Assembly: GCA_004557385.1 (NCBI GenBank)
Contig: SFEA01000004.1
Coordinates: 94,414-158,413 of the forward strand
Source: Bacteroidales bacterium
GTDB lineage: Bacteria; Bacteroidota; Bacteroidia; Bacteroidales; Muribaculaceae
Length of the DNA: 64,000 nucleotides
Reading direction: 5' to 3'
The notes below the pieces were generated by a model. It made no database searches, was not told the DNA's origin, and was given only the letters and a program-made list of their open reading frames with translations. Of this stretch, positions 16,140-25,338 are shown one piece after another. A program made the translations under genes and the position numbers. Every line of letters begins with the position of its first letter. Position 1 is the first letter of the stretch.

Positions 16140-17993
16140 TCACATGCGCTGAGGCATTTCAATGCCAAGCAAACCAATGCCGCGGCGGGCAATCTCAGCC
16201 ACCTGACGCGACAATACCAAGCGGAAGGCACGCACCTGAGCATCGGCTTCACCAAGAATGGTGTAGTCGTGATAGAATTGGTTGTATTCCTTCACCAGTT
16301 CGTATACAAAGTTGGCAATCAATGCCGGGCTGTAGGTGCGACCGGCTTCGGCAACTACCGATGGGAAATCGGCGAGACGCTGAATCAGTGTCACCTCCTT
16401 TTCATTTGGCTCAACTGCACTGATGTCGGCACTCAGGTCGGCTGGCGCAGCTTTGCGCAGCAGCGACTGAATGCGGGCGTAGGTGTATTGGATGAACGGA
16501 CCGGTGTTGCCGTTAAAGTCAATCGATTCTCTGGGGTTGAACATCATGTTCTTGCGAGGGTCAACCTTCAGCAAGAAGTATTTCAGAGCGCCCAAACCAA
16601 CGATGCGGGCGATTTCGTTCTTTTCGTCTTCGGTGAAATCGCTCACCTTGCCCTTTGCAGCGTTTTCCTGCTCGCGGGCTTCGATGGTTTCCTTGGCTTG
16701 TCGAATCATTTCGTCCATCAAGTCGTCGGCATCAACCACTGTGCCTTCGCGGCTCTTCATCTTGCCCTCGGGCAATTCAACCATGCCGTAAGAGAAGTGA
16801 ACTAGGTCCTTGCCCCACTTGAATCCGAGTTTGTCGAGCAAGAGCGAGAGCACCTGGAAGTGATAATTCTGCTCGTTGCCCACAACGTAAATCATCTTAT
16901 CGATTGGATAGTCTTGATAGCGCAGTTTTGCGGTGCCAATGTCCTGAGTCATATACACCGAGGTGCCGTCGCTACGCAACAGCAACTTGTGGTCGAGCCC
17001 GTCGGCGGTGAGGTCAGCCCACACCGAGTTGTCGGGTTTGCGATACATGATGCCTTTCTCCAAGCCCTCGAGCACCTTTTCCTTGCCTTCAAGGTAGGTG
17101 TTGCTCTCGTAGTAAATCTTGTCGAAATCCACGCCAAGGCGCTTGTAGGTTTCGTCGAATCCGGCATACACCCACGAGTTCATCATCTCCCAAGTGGCGC
17201 GCACGTCCTTGTCACCGGCTTCCCACTTTTTCAACATCTCGCGAGCCTCGCGCATGAGCGGCGACTTGGCTTCGGCGGCTGCCTTGCGTGCTTCGGCTGT
17301 CTTTTCGTCATCTTCAGCCACAATGGCGTTCACCTCGGCATCGGTGGCAAGTATCTGCTTCACTTCTTCCTTATAATGTTTGTCGAACAGCACATAAAAG
17401 TCGCCAATCAAGTGGTCGCCTTTCTTGCCAGCTTTCTCAGGTGTAATGCCGTTACCCCATTTTTGCCAAGCGAGCATCGACTTGCAGATGTGTATGCCGC
17501 GGTCGTTTACGATGTTGGTTTTAACCACCTTATAGCCATTGGCTTTCATAATCTCCGAAAGGCTGAAGCCAAGCAGATTGTTGCGCACATGGCCCAAGTG
17601 CAGCGGTTTATTGGTGTTTGGCGACGAATATTCAATCATCACCAATTCGCTATCGGGAGTTTCCTTTTTGAAGCCATAATCGGCATCGCCGGCAATGTGG
17701 TTGAGCACTGAAGCCCAGAACGACGGCTTGATGACGATGTTCAAAAAGCCATTAATCACGTTGAACTTCTCTACCGCATCGCAGTTATTCACCAGATATT
17801 CGCCAATTTCCTGACCGGTGGCAACAGGATTCTTGCGCGAAGCCTTCAAAAACGGGAACACCACCACCGTAAGGTTGCCTTCAAACTCTTTCTTAGTGGT
17901 TTGCAAAGTCACCTTTTCGGCATCAAAATCCAAGCCGTACAACGCCTTTACGGCATCGGCAGTGGCTTGCATAAGTATGTTATCTATCGACAT
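16140..17993 (-). CDS. argS: Arginyl-tRNA synthetase
   Basis: Class I aminoacyl-tRNA synthetase that charges tRNA-Arg. The N-terminal additional domain (to about residue 110) is followed by the HIGH signature as HLGHVRNN (from about residue 132). The KMSKS-loop equivalent is EGKMKSREG near residue 411, the degenerate form usual in ArgRS. The anticodon-binding DALR domain follows (YARIQSLLRKA), and the protein ends in IGLLGIEMPQRM. At 617 residues it is somewhat longer than E. coli ArgRS, mainly through charged insertions around residues 220-270. A TATCTTTG box at 18033-18040 provides a promoter. Confidence 0.97.
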   Translation of the reverse strand: MSIDNILMQATADAVKALYGLDFDAEKVTLQTTKKEFEGNLTVVVFPFLKASRKNPVATGQEIGEYLVNNCDAVEKFNVINGFLNIVIKPSFWASVLNHIAGDADYGFKKETPDSELVMIEYSSPNTNKPLHLGHVRNNLLGFSLSEIMKANGYKVVKTNIVNDRGIHICKSMLAWQKWGNGITPEKAGKKGDHLIGDFYVLFDKHYKEEVKQILATDAEVNAIVAEDDEKTAEARKAAAEAKSPLMREAREMLKKWEAGDKDVRATWEMMNSWVYAGFDETYKRLGVDFDKIYYESNTYLEGKEKVLEGLEKGIMYRKPDNSVWADLTADGLDHKLLLRSDGTSVYMTQDIGTAKLRYQDYPIDKMIYVVGNEQNYHFQVLSLLLDKLGFKWGKDLVHFSYGMVELPEGKMKSREGTVVDADDLMDEMIRQAKETIEAREQENAAKGKVSDFTEDEKNEIARIVGLGALKYFLLKVDPRKNMMFNPRESIDFNGNTGPFIQYTYARIQSLLRKAAPADLSADISAVEPNEKEVTLIQRLADFPSVVAEAGRTYSPALIANFVYELVKEYNQFYHDYTILGEADAQVRAFRLVLSRQVAEIARRGIGLLGIEMPQRM

Positions 17994-18032
17994 AATCTTA
18001 TTTTTTTATTTATATAATGTATGTTTTCGGTG

Positions 18033-18040
18033 CAAAGATA
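18033..18040 (-). promoter_or_regulatory. Minus-7 box of argS
   Basis: TATCTTTG on the minus strand, 39 bases before the argS start; a TTG lies 22 bases further upstream, slightly wider than the usual 19-21. Confidence 0.5.
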
Positions 18041-18143
18041 GTCATTTTTTTTCACCTACACACAACGTAAGACTGTCATTCGGCTGAACGACACACATTA
18101 AGCACATTAAGCATTGATTGCAATGCCAATGCATACGATGGTT

Positions 18144-21100
18144 TTATTTCACTTTAATGATGTTGCCCGAGACCGGATACCACACATAAGCCTCATCTAC
18201 CGTCATGCCTGCCTTGTCCAATTGACTGATGTAGCCTTGAACCTGGCGGATGTAACGATTGTCGTGGCTGTGGTCGTTGCCAAACTTATAATCGACAACA
18301 ATCACCTTGCCTTGCGGAGTGCGAATAATTCGGTCGGGGCGCTTGCTCGAGCCATCGGCATCGACAATTTCACGCTCATTGAACACCACGTTGTCGTTGG
18401 CAAACCACTCTGCGGTCCGCTCATTGCTGAGCGCATTGTCGACAAGCGCAACAGCCTCGTCGTAGCAGTCGGCAATTATTCCGCGGCGGCGGGCACGCTT
18501 GAGCACCGAATCGCGGTTGCGCTCACGCTTGAGCATCGAGAACAGTTTGTGCAGCCTAATGCCGCGCTCCTGAATTTCGCTATACGTTTCGGGCACGCAC
18601 ACGTCCACCTCACGCAATGCCGAGTCGTATTCAGGCACTTCCTGCGGCATAATGTCGTTGGCAGTGGCATTCACTTCTGATTCCGCTTTTGGAGTGAAAA
18701 TCTGCTCCAAATTGCCTACGCTGTACACTAATTCGACATCATTCTCCTGCTTATCGATTCCAACCGCCACCTGCGCTGCCTTTCCGGTTTTTGCAGCAAA
18801 GGAAGCATTTATTTCGCAAGCGTTTTCGTCACTAAGCGTTTCGCACACAGCTTTCAACTCATTATTCAACCTCACTCCGTCAATATCGTCAATTTCAGGC
18901 AGGCAGTCGGGAGCAAACATGTGCAGCTCGTTCACGGCACGAGTGAATGCAACGTATGTGCCATTCACGTTGTCGACATAGCTCTCCGACAATTCTGCTT
19001 TGTATATATCTTGAAATTCTTCAAAGTCTTTCACCAAGCTGCTTTTTATGGGCAACAACGGTGGTATTATTTCTTCATCAACACCCACAAACATAGGCAA
19101 ACTCTTCACCACCTCACGTTCAAGCCACATCTGCGGGTCGAGTTTGCACATCTCCCAATCGGCAAACGGAATAATCACACACGGATATTCCAGACCTTTC
19201 GACTTGTGGATAGTGACAATGTTCACGGCATCGCGTCCTTCGGGCGACGACACCGCCAAATTTTGCTTGTTGTCCCACCACTTCAAGAATGAGTGAACAG
19301 TGGCGTTGCCCGATGCACTATAATCAATCACGCAGTCCATAAGAGCCATCAAAAACGCCTTCTCATTTTCGCGTGTGTCGTCGTCAACCACTTGGCAAAT
19401 TATGTTTTCCACAATCGACACCAAGTCGAACGAGTCGGCACTACCCTTCATCAACTCATCGCGCATGGTAAGATATTCGCGGCTGTAGCGAGGCTGTGCT
19501 GCGGGTTCGCTCTCGCCGTTTCTGTCGCGTTGAAGGTCGTTTTCAAACGCTTTTTTCAGCAATTCGCCAATCTCCATGCCGTGTTCTTCCGACTCAGGGT
19601 CGGCAACATCGGTGCAATGGCTGCTCACACGGCTGTCAAAATCGCGCAACACGCGCTTGATGCGCTCCTCTCTCTCGCGCAGCGCCATCAGTTTTTCGTT
19701 GTTGCTTTCGGTGTAGTTCAGCGAGTCGAAATATCTCAGATAACTGATTACCGACCTCACCGCGGGCGATTTGCTCAAGAACATCGATTCGGCTGACATC
19801 ACCTCAATGCGGTGTGCTTCGTCGGCGGTTTTATTGTATGCCAATAGTTTGTCGATTATGTTTGCGCCTTCTTTGTTTTTTCGCACCAGTATGGCTATAT
19901 CACGCAGTCGATAGCCTCGGCTCCTGATTTCGTTGATGTAGTCGGGCAGCCGTTCCAGCACCTGGTCGCTGAACTTTTTCCCATTCTCGGGCGCAAAGAA
20001 GGTGATTTTCACGGCACCGTCGTTGCAATGCTGCTTGCTGTTGACATCTTGCAGCACATTATCGTAAACGCCACCCACTTCGGTCATTCTCACCAGATTC
20101 CAGAAGAATGAATTGTTGAACCTGATGATGTTGGGCGTACTGCGCCAGTTCACCACCTTGGTGTTATCGACGTGTACACTATTTTGAAAATCTTTGATGA
20201 TGGTGCGCTGAAGCAGCTCGGGGTCGGAATCGCGGAAGCGATAGATGCACTGTTTCTCGTCGCCAATCACCAGATTCTCGCTGCCGAATGCCACGCTCTC
20301 CTCAAGCAGCGGCTTGAGGTTGCGGTATTGCAGCGCCGATGTGTCTTGAAATTCGTCAATCAAATAATGGTTTATCCACGTGCCCATGCGCTCATACACA
20401 AACATTACGTTGCTGCTAATCATCACACGCTCAAGCAATTGATTGGTGTCGCTCAGCAGCACCGTGTCGTTGTCGCGCAAAAACTTCTCCATCTCATTGC
20501 CAATCACTCCAAGCAACCCAAACAAATAGAGATTATTCGTCATGTCCTTAAGCAGAGAATTGTTTCTTAGCACCGGGATTGCATCGTTTGCAAGCTCTTT
20601 CATCTTTGCCACCGCTCCGTCGTATACTCCGGTTCTTGCAACATTCTTCCAGTTTCTGTCGGTGCTCCACTTTGACACATCAACATCTTTTGCAATAAAA
20701 TCATCAATCTTGCCAATATCCGCCTTATCCTTGTTTATTAACGGATTCTTTAGGCATGCCAAGCCACTAACTTTACTCAATCCGTCAACCTTCAAGCCCA
20801 CCGAATTCAATATTTCAGCAAATCGCTTGGCAAACTCGCCAATGCGCTTGTCGGCATCGGCACTCATTTTCTTCAGCTGACTTTTAAACTGCTCAATTCT
20901 CGGTTCTCTCTGGCTCTGCGGCTTTTCCGAAGCATCCTGCTGCTCAAACACGTCTTGGAGATACTCCTCAACTTCAGCTCTGTGCTTCACGAACCACTCT
21001 TTCGATAGATTCGCAGCCATATCGCCCAAACCGCTTGACTTGAACACGTTCCACGAGCTGGATTTCAGGTTCGAATCGTAAAACTTTTGAAGCATATATT

Positions 21101-21644
21101 CGCGAAGCCATTGTGCCACGCGGTCGTTGCTGTCCGACGAGCTTCCAACATTCAGGAGCATGTTCTGCACCGCTATAGCCTGGCTGTATTTCTGGTCGAG
21201 CTCCACAGCATAGTCATAGTCCTGGTCGAGCTCGAAGGCAAATGTTCGCAGCACCGTTTGAAAAAACGAGTCGATGGTGCTCACGTTGAACGTGGTGTAG
21301 TTAAACAGAATCTCTTCCAATGCCTTTCGCGAGGCTTTCTTCAGCAGCTCCGGCGTGGTGTGTAGTTCGGTGGTCAACGGCTTGATATAATCGCCTTTGC
21401 CCTGGCTCAGCAGCCACAACTCGTTCACAATTCGGCTCTTCATCTCCCCAGTGGCCTTGTTGGTGAACGTCACAGCAAGTATGTGTTGATGATACTCGGT
21501 GCGATTACCCAGCGAATATGTGCCGTCGGCGTTCTTCACGCCCAACAGCAACTTGATGTATTCATACGCCAACTGAAATGTTTTCCCCGACCCTGCCGAT
21601 GCTTTGATTATCTGCAACGGCATTGCTTGTGCATTGTCATTCAT
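18144..21644 (-). CDS. UvrD-type helicase-nuclease of the AddA/RecB class
   Basis: A 1166-residue superfamily 1A helicase with a C-terminal nuclease, expected to process double-strand breaks for recombination. Helicase motifs in order: I ASAGSGKTFQLAYEY (about residue 15), Ia VTFTNKATGEMK, II LIDEFQDTSALQ, III VIGDEKQCIYRFRDSD, IV VVNWRSTPNIIRF, V VTIHKSKGLEYPCVI, VI TYVAFTRAVNELH. The RecB-type nuclease domain has RGIRLHKLFSML, RPDRII and VVDYKFGN (Lys near residue 1119), so its catalytic Asp-Asp-x-Lys set looks intact. AddB, the usual partner, is not adjacent; the upstream neighbour is a SUI1-family gene 22 bases away. Its length and layout fit AddA better than RecB. Confidence 0.9.
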   Translation of the reverse strand: MNDNAQAMPLQIIKASAGSGKTFQLAYEYIKLLLGVKNADGTYSLGNRTEYHQHILAVTFTNKATGEMKSRIVNELWLLSQGKGDYIKPLTTELHTTPELLKKASRKALEEILFNYTTFNVSTIDSFFQTVLRTFAFELDQDYDYAVELDQKYSQAIAVQNMLLNVGSSSDSNDRVAQWLREYMLQKFYDSNLKSSSWNVFKSSGLGDMAANLSKEWFVKHRAEVEEYLQDVFEQQDASEKPQSQREPRIEQFKSQLKKMSADADKRIGEFAKRFAEILNSVGLKVDGLSKVSGLACLKNPLINKDKADIGKIDDFIAKDVDVSKWSTDRNWKNVARTGVYDGAVAKMKELANDAIPVLRNNSLLKDMTNNLYLFGLLGVIGNEMEKFLRDNDTVLLSDTNQLLERVMISSNVMFVYERMGTWINHYLIDEFQDTSALQYRNLKPLLEESVAFGSENLVIGDEKQCIYRFRDSDPELLQRTIIKDFQNSVHVDNTKVVNWRSTPNIIRFNNSFFWNLVRMTEVGGVYDNVLQDVNSKQHCNDGAVKITFFAPENGKKFSDQVLERLPDYINEIRSRGYRLRDIAILVRKNKEGANIIDKLLAYNKTADEAHRIEVMSAESMFLSKSPAVRSVISYLRYFDSLNYTESNNEKLMALREREERIKRVLRDFDSRVSSHCTDVADPESEEHGMEIGELLKKAFENDLQRDRNGESEPAAQPRYSREYLTMRDELMKGSADSFDLVSIVENIICQVVDDDTRENEKAFLMALMDCVIDYSASGNATVHSFLKWWDNKQNLAVSSPEGRDAVNIVTIHKSKGLEYPCVIIPFADWEMCKLDPQMWLEREVVKSLPMFVGVDEEIIPPLLPIKSSLVKDFEEFQDIYKAELSESYVDNVNGTYVAFTRAVNELHMFAPDCLPEIDDIDGVRLNNELKAVCETLSDENACEINASFAAKTGKAAQVAVGIDKQENDVELVYSVGNLEQIFTPKAESEVNATANDIMPQEVPEYDSALREVDVCVPETYSEIQERGIRLHKLFSMLKRERNRDSVLKRARRRGIIADCYDEAVALVDNALSNERTAEWFANDNVVFNEREIVDADGSSKRPDRIIRTPQGKVIVVDYKFGNDHSHDNRYIRQVQGYISQLDKAGMTVDEAYVWYPVSGNIIKVK

Positions 21645-21666
21645 ACTTTTTCCTTATATATTTTTG

Positions 21667-22023
21667 TTATATTATTCTTGCTTTCAAGCCTTTAGCTTTA
21701 AGAAAAGCCAACACCTTGTCGCGTTTGTCGCCTTGCAGAAGCACCTCGCCACAACGTGCCGAGCCGCCCACTCCGCAATGAGCCTTGAGTTCGCGCGCCA
21801 ACTGCTGCAAAGTGTCGTCGTCGCAAAGCAAATCAGTCACCAACGTCACCACCTTGCCCTTGCGGCAATGCTTGTCGAGCACGATGTTCACCCAGTCTTT
21901 GCCTTGCTGCTCAGCCACCGAAGCCGGTTGCTCGGCTACTGGTTCCTCGGCTGCCTTTTCGGCTTCGAGCTGCTCAAGTTCGGCGCCAAACGCAGCGCCA
22001 AGTTTATCTCTCCAATCTTCCAT
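21667..22023 (-). CDS. SUI1/YciH family translation factor
   Basis: A small protein of about 118 residues related to eukaryotic eIF1 and bacterial YciH, which can influence fidelity of start-codon selection. The N-terminal 45 residues are a Glu/Ala-rich linker; the SUI1 fold follows, with KGKVVTLVTDLLCDDDTLQ, the GVGGSARCGEVLLQGD basic loop and the ending KVLAFLKAKGLKARII. I placed the start at MEDWRDKLGAAF, because the upstream in-frame extension to 22086 is AT-rich and not protein-like. It is 22 bases upstream of the AddA-like gene on the same strand, so co-transcription is likely. Confidence 0.88.
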   Translation of the reverse strand: MEDWRDKLGAAFGAELEQLEAEKAAEEPVAEQPASVAEQQGKDWVNIVLDKHCRKGKVVTLVTDLLCDDDTLQQLARELKAHCGVGGSARCGEVLLQGDKRDKVLAFLKAKGLKARII

Positions 22024-22120
22024 TATTTTTCTAATTTCAATTTTGCTATAATATTGCGAATTTACAAAATTCCCACCAATTATCACCTTTTTGCATCACA
22101 TATTTTTCACCAAGATTCAC

Positions 22121-22128
22121 TATATTTG
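22121..22128 (+). promoter_or_regulatory. Minus-7 box of the MG2/plug protein gene
   Basis: TATATTTG fits TAnnTTTG 28 bases before the ATG at 22157; no minus-33 TTG at the right spacing. Confidence 0.45.
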
Positions 22129-22156
22129 CAACAATCAAAACAAATACAGAATAGCC

Positions 22157-24325
22157 ATGTCATATAGTAAACCGTACTACATTTTATTATTCATACTACT
22201 TGCATTTGTAGCACTTGTGGCAAAGGCTCAGCTTCCACACGATTTTAGGTCGGAGCAGGTTTTATTGTGTCCTGACAGCCAGTATTATCAAGCTGGCGAC
22301 ACCATCTGGCTGCAAGGCGTGGTTACTTGTAATTCCACGACTGACTTTCTCCCTTATAGCAGATATGTCACTGTGGAGCTTGTCACTCCCGACACGGCAA
22401 TAGCTCGATTAGAGACGGAATTAGACTCTTTAGGGCGGTTCAGCACTCTACTACCCATCGATTCTCTACTCCATGAAGGAAATTATGCCTTGAGAGCCTA
22501 CACGGAATTAATGCGAAATTTCTCGCCAAAGAATTTTGCATTTCAACCTATTACCATTGCAGAGAACTATCCTGACAAAGATAGAGATATCGACGACACC
22601 ATTATCTGCCGGGCATTTCCGTGGGGTGGCTCTTTGGCGAGCGGAATGGTGCAACACATCACCGTATGGCTCTGCGACCGGTCGGGCATTGCCCTACCAG
22701 GCATAGAATTGGCGCTAAAAGACGGCGACGGTAGCACCATCGACCTCCGCACCACCTCTGCCAATGGCTTTGCCGTATTCTCTTTCGCACCCGAAAGGGA
22801 CGCTGAATATTCTGTTTACTCCACTCGCAGCTATTCAACTGTTCCTCTCGCCAAGGTTCAAACCGACGATTCAAAGCCTAAGATTCAATGCTTTTTACAG
22901 GAGCGAAAAGTGTCGTTTACCATCTCTAACGAGTCCGCCCTGCCTCGAGGCTATCGCATATACGGATATGACTGCAAAAACGGGCTCTCCCAAGTGGATG
23001 CTAAAACAAACCGCGGGGCGTTCCTTTTGCAATCTAAGCCCTCGCTGTTCACCATATTTCTCACCGATTCGCTCAACCGTGTTCTTTCGCAATCTTCGGC
23101 TTTCGGCGTCACCAAACTGCAATGTTCGGTAACGACTCCTGACGTTGTGGCATTGGGCGACTCTATTTTCCCTGTTATCGAAGGGCTACCCGAGCACGCC
23201 ACCATAGTCACTCGGCTTATGACGGGCAACATTTCTATGGTGGGAGATGCCGCTTCAGCCATCAATATAGCAAGTCAAGTAACATCACCTATCCCAATGC
23301 CGTCGAACTATGTATCATATCGCAACGGCGAGAAATTCTTCAATGACGTCACCGCTTGGCTGGCTACCGCCACTTTTTCACGGTTCGACTTGCCCGATGC
23401 CATCGAGCGCGACTCGCTCATCTATTCACATATGCCAAAATTGCAGATGTCGTTTTCTGGCAATGCATATCTCAACTCGGGCTACAGCTTAGCTAATGGC
23501 ACATTGGTGGCGTACAACACCGAAACCAACGAAGTGTCGAATACATCATTTAAGAAAAACGGCGATTTCGATTTGATTCTCAACAATTATTACGGCAACA
23601 CTCGATTCTATTTCCAAGCCGCCGACAAAAAGGAGTTGGCGGTAAAAGCCGTTTTCCAATTTCCCGATAAAACCTATCCTTCTGTAACACTTCCTGAGCA
23701 ACTCTTATTTGTCGTTAACGATAGCACCCTGAACATCGAAGACAGCTCTCTGAAATTACCCGAATTAACCGTTAAGGCTTATGTAAAAAAGGAAGCAAAC
23801 ATTCCCACCAATAAGTTCTATAGCGTTAGATATAAGGATAGAGAGGAAATAGAGCGTCGTCACTACCTCACTCTTCGTCATGTATTGCAAAATATCATAG
23901 GAATAAAGGTGGAACAGAAAGGCGTATTTTCCACAAGAGGCGCATCCACACTTCATGGTGGCTCTCGCGTTCCGATATTTGTGGATAATGTTCAGTATGG
24001 CGCAGACATGGTGGATGAGATAGAATCACTGTTCGAAATGCCGACTGAAGAAATCGAATCGGTAGAGTATATGCCTCCGTGGAAAGCATTGGCATATAGT
24101 TGGAACTCATTCAATGGTTTGGTTTTAGTGAAAACTCGTAACTCCAAAATCAAACCTGCCGAAACTATGGGCTCGTTCTTCACCTTCGAAGGTCTTGCCC
24201 CCACTCTTGGTTTTGCCCCCGCCGTGGCTAAAAATGCCGGCAAACAAACCTTAGTGGTTGATTTCATCTCACCTCAAGGCACCGACACTTTCTATAAAGA
24301 GATATTAGTAACCGACAACAAATAG
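22157..24325 (+). CDS. Exported protein with MG2-like domain and TonB-receptor plug domain but no barrel
   Basis: A protein of 722 residues with a signal peptide (MSYSKPYYILLFILLAFVALVAKAQ). Residues about 25-140 look like an alpha-2-macroglobulin MG2 beta-sandwich (SQYYQAGDTIWLQGVV; LDSLGRF; EGNYALRAYTELM). A middle part of beta-sandwich repeats follows. Residues about 535-660 resemble a TonB-dependent receptor plug (LRHVLQNIIGIKVEQKG, STRGASTLHGGSRVPIFVDN, IESVEYMPPW, FNGLVLVKTR). No 22-strand barrel follows; the protein ends about 60 residues later. Similar barrel-less proteins exist in Bacteroidetes, but I know no assigned function. Codon use is more AT-rich than the flanking genes, which may indicate later acquisition. 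The start was chosen because it gives the signal peptide directly. Confidence 0.75.
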   Translation: MSYSKPYYILLFILLAFVALVAKAQLPHDFRSEQVLLCPDSQYYQAGDTIWLQGVVTCNSTTDFLPYSRYVTVELVTPDTAIARLETELDSLGRFSTLLPIDSLLHEGNYALRAYTELMRNFSPKNFAFQPITIAENYPDKDRDIDDTIICRAFPWGGSLASGMVQHITVWLCDRSGIALPGIELALKDGDGSTIDLRTTSANGFAVFSFAPERDAEYSVYSTRSYSTVPLAKVQTDDSKPKIQCFLQERKVSFTISNESALPRGYRIYGYDCKNGLSQVDAKTNRGAFLLQSKPSLFTIFLTDSLNRVLSQSSAFGVTKLQCSVTTPDVVALGDSIFPVIEGLPEHATIVTRLMTGNISMVGDAASAINIASQVTSPIPMPSNYVSYRNGEKFFNDVTAWLATATFSRFDLPDAIERDSLIYSHMPKLQMSFSGNAYLNSGYSLANGTLVAYNTETNEVSNTSFKKNGDFDLILNNYYGNTRFYFQAADKKELAVKAVFQFPDKTYPSVTLPEQLLFVVNDSTLNIEDSSLKLPELTVKAYVKKEANIPTNKFYSVRYKDREEIERRHYLTLRHVLQNIIGIKVEQKGVFSTRGASTLHGGSRVPIFVDNVQYGADMVDEIESLFEMPTEEIESVEYMPPWKALAYSWNSFNGLVLVKTRNSKIKPAETMGSFFTFEGLAPTLGFAPAVAKNAGKQTLVVDFISPQGTDTFYKEILVTDNK

Positions 24326-24364
24326 CAGCATACAGCCAAACATATCCGCAAAATAATTTACAAA

Positions 24365-24402
24365 GAAGCCAAAGAGCATCGATGTGTTCTTTGGTTTCTC
24401 TA
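24365..24402 (+). terminator. Hairpin after the MG2/plug gene
   Basis: GAAGCCAAAGA and TCTTTGGTTTC form an 11-bp stem with one G-U pair, followed by a modest T-containing tail. A likely but not strong terminator. Confidence 0.5.
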
Positions 24403-24456
24403 CTTGATTATTCATCAAAAATTAAAATCAATGCAAGTGGAAACAAAAGATTTTCG

Positions 24457-24464
24457 TAACTTTG
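24457..24464 (+). promoter_or_regulatory. Minus-7 box of the GH16-SGNH pair
   Basis: TAACTTTG fits TAnnTTTG 39 bases before the GH16 start codon; no spaced minus-33 TTG is evident. Confidence 0.45.
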
Positions 24465-24502
24465 GCTAAAGTATAAACCCTACATTTATAACCGGCGACA
24501 TT

Positions 24503-25300
24503 ATGAGCAATTCAAAACATTCATCCACCATCATTACTCTGCTGTGCATCACCAGCATGCTATGCGCTTGCAGCCGTTCCAACTGGAAATTGGTGTGGCA
24601 GGACGATTTCAACGGCTCCGGCATCGACTACACGGTATGGAGCCACACCGACCGCGGAAATGCCGACTGGGCTAACACTCAATCGAAAGACCCGCGCTGC
24701 TACGAGATGCGCGGCGGATGCTTGGTGCTGAAAGGAATTGTCAACGATGACCTCGAAGCCGACACTGCGCACTATCTCACCGGCGGCATCTGGACCAAGG
24801 GCAAACACGCCTTCGACTGCGGACGAATTGAGGTGCGCGCTCGCCTGCAAGGAGCGAAAGGCGCTTGGCCTGCCATCTGGTTGCTGCCGTTCGACACCGA
24901 GAACAACCGCTGGCCTAACGGCGGCGAAATCGACATTATGGAACGCCTCAACCACGATACAATCGCCTATCAAACCGTGCACAGCTATTATACGCTTAAC
25001 CTCAAGCAAGACAACAATCCGCCTCACTACACCACGGCGCCCATCAAGCCCAACGACTTCAACGTCTACGGCGTGGACATCTTACCTGACAGCTTGGTGT
25101 TTCACGTCAATGGAAAGCGAACTTTCACCTATCCTCGCATCAACACCGACAAGCCCGGGCAATTCCCATTCTACATTCCACAATATCTGCTCATCGATAT
25201 GCAGCTCGGCGGCAGCTGGGTGGGAGCGGTCGACCCGTCGCAACTGCCTGTTGAGATGGAAATCGACTGGGTGAAGCACTATCAACCTCGCAAGAAATAG
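24503..25300 (+). CDS. Glycoside hydrolase family 16 lipoprotein (beta-glucanase-like)
   Basis: A retaining endo-beta-glucanase-type enzyme. The signal peptide ends in MLCACSRS, which fits a lipobox, so it is probably a surface or periplasmic lipoprotein. The jelly-roll domain starts with WKLVWQDDFNGSGID and has the GH16 active site GEIDIMERLN, with nucleophile Glu142, Asp144 and acid/base Glu147 all present, and the preceding WPAIWLLPF substrate-binding strand. It ends in MEIDWVKHYQPRKK, the usual GH16 C-terminal strand. The substrate could be laminarin-type or mixed-linkage beta-glucan; the sequence alone does not decide. It is followed after 38 bases by an SGNH hydrolase. Confidence 0.92.
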   Translation: MSNSKHSSTIITLLCITSMLCACSRSNWKLVWQDDFNGSGIDYTVWSHTDRGNADWANTQSKDPRCYEMRGGCLVLKGIVNDDLEADTAHYLTGGIWTKGKHAFDCGRIEVRARLQGAKGAWPAIWLLPFDTENNRWPNGGEIDIMERLNHDTIAYQTVHSYYTLNLKQDNNPPHYTTAPIKPNDFNVYGVDILPDSLVFHVNGKRTFTYPRINTDKPGQFPFYIPQYLLIDMQLGGSWVGAVDPSQLPVEMEIDWVKHYQPRKK

Positions 25301-25338
25301 ACAATTTTCGCATCTAACTCTAAACATATCAAACCGTT

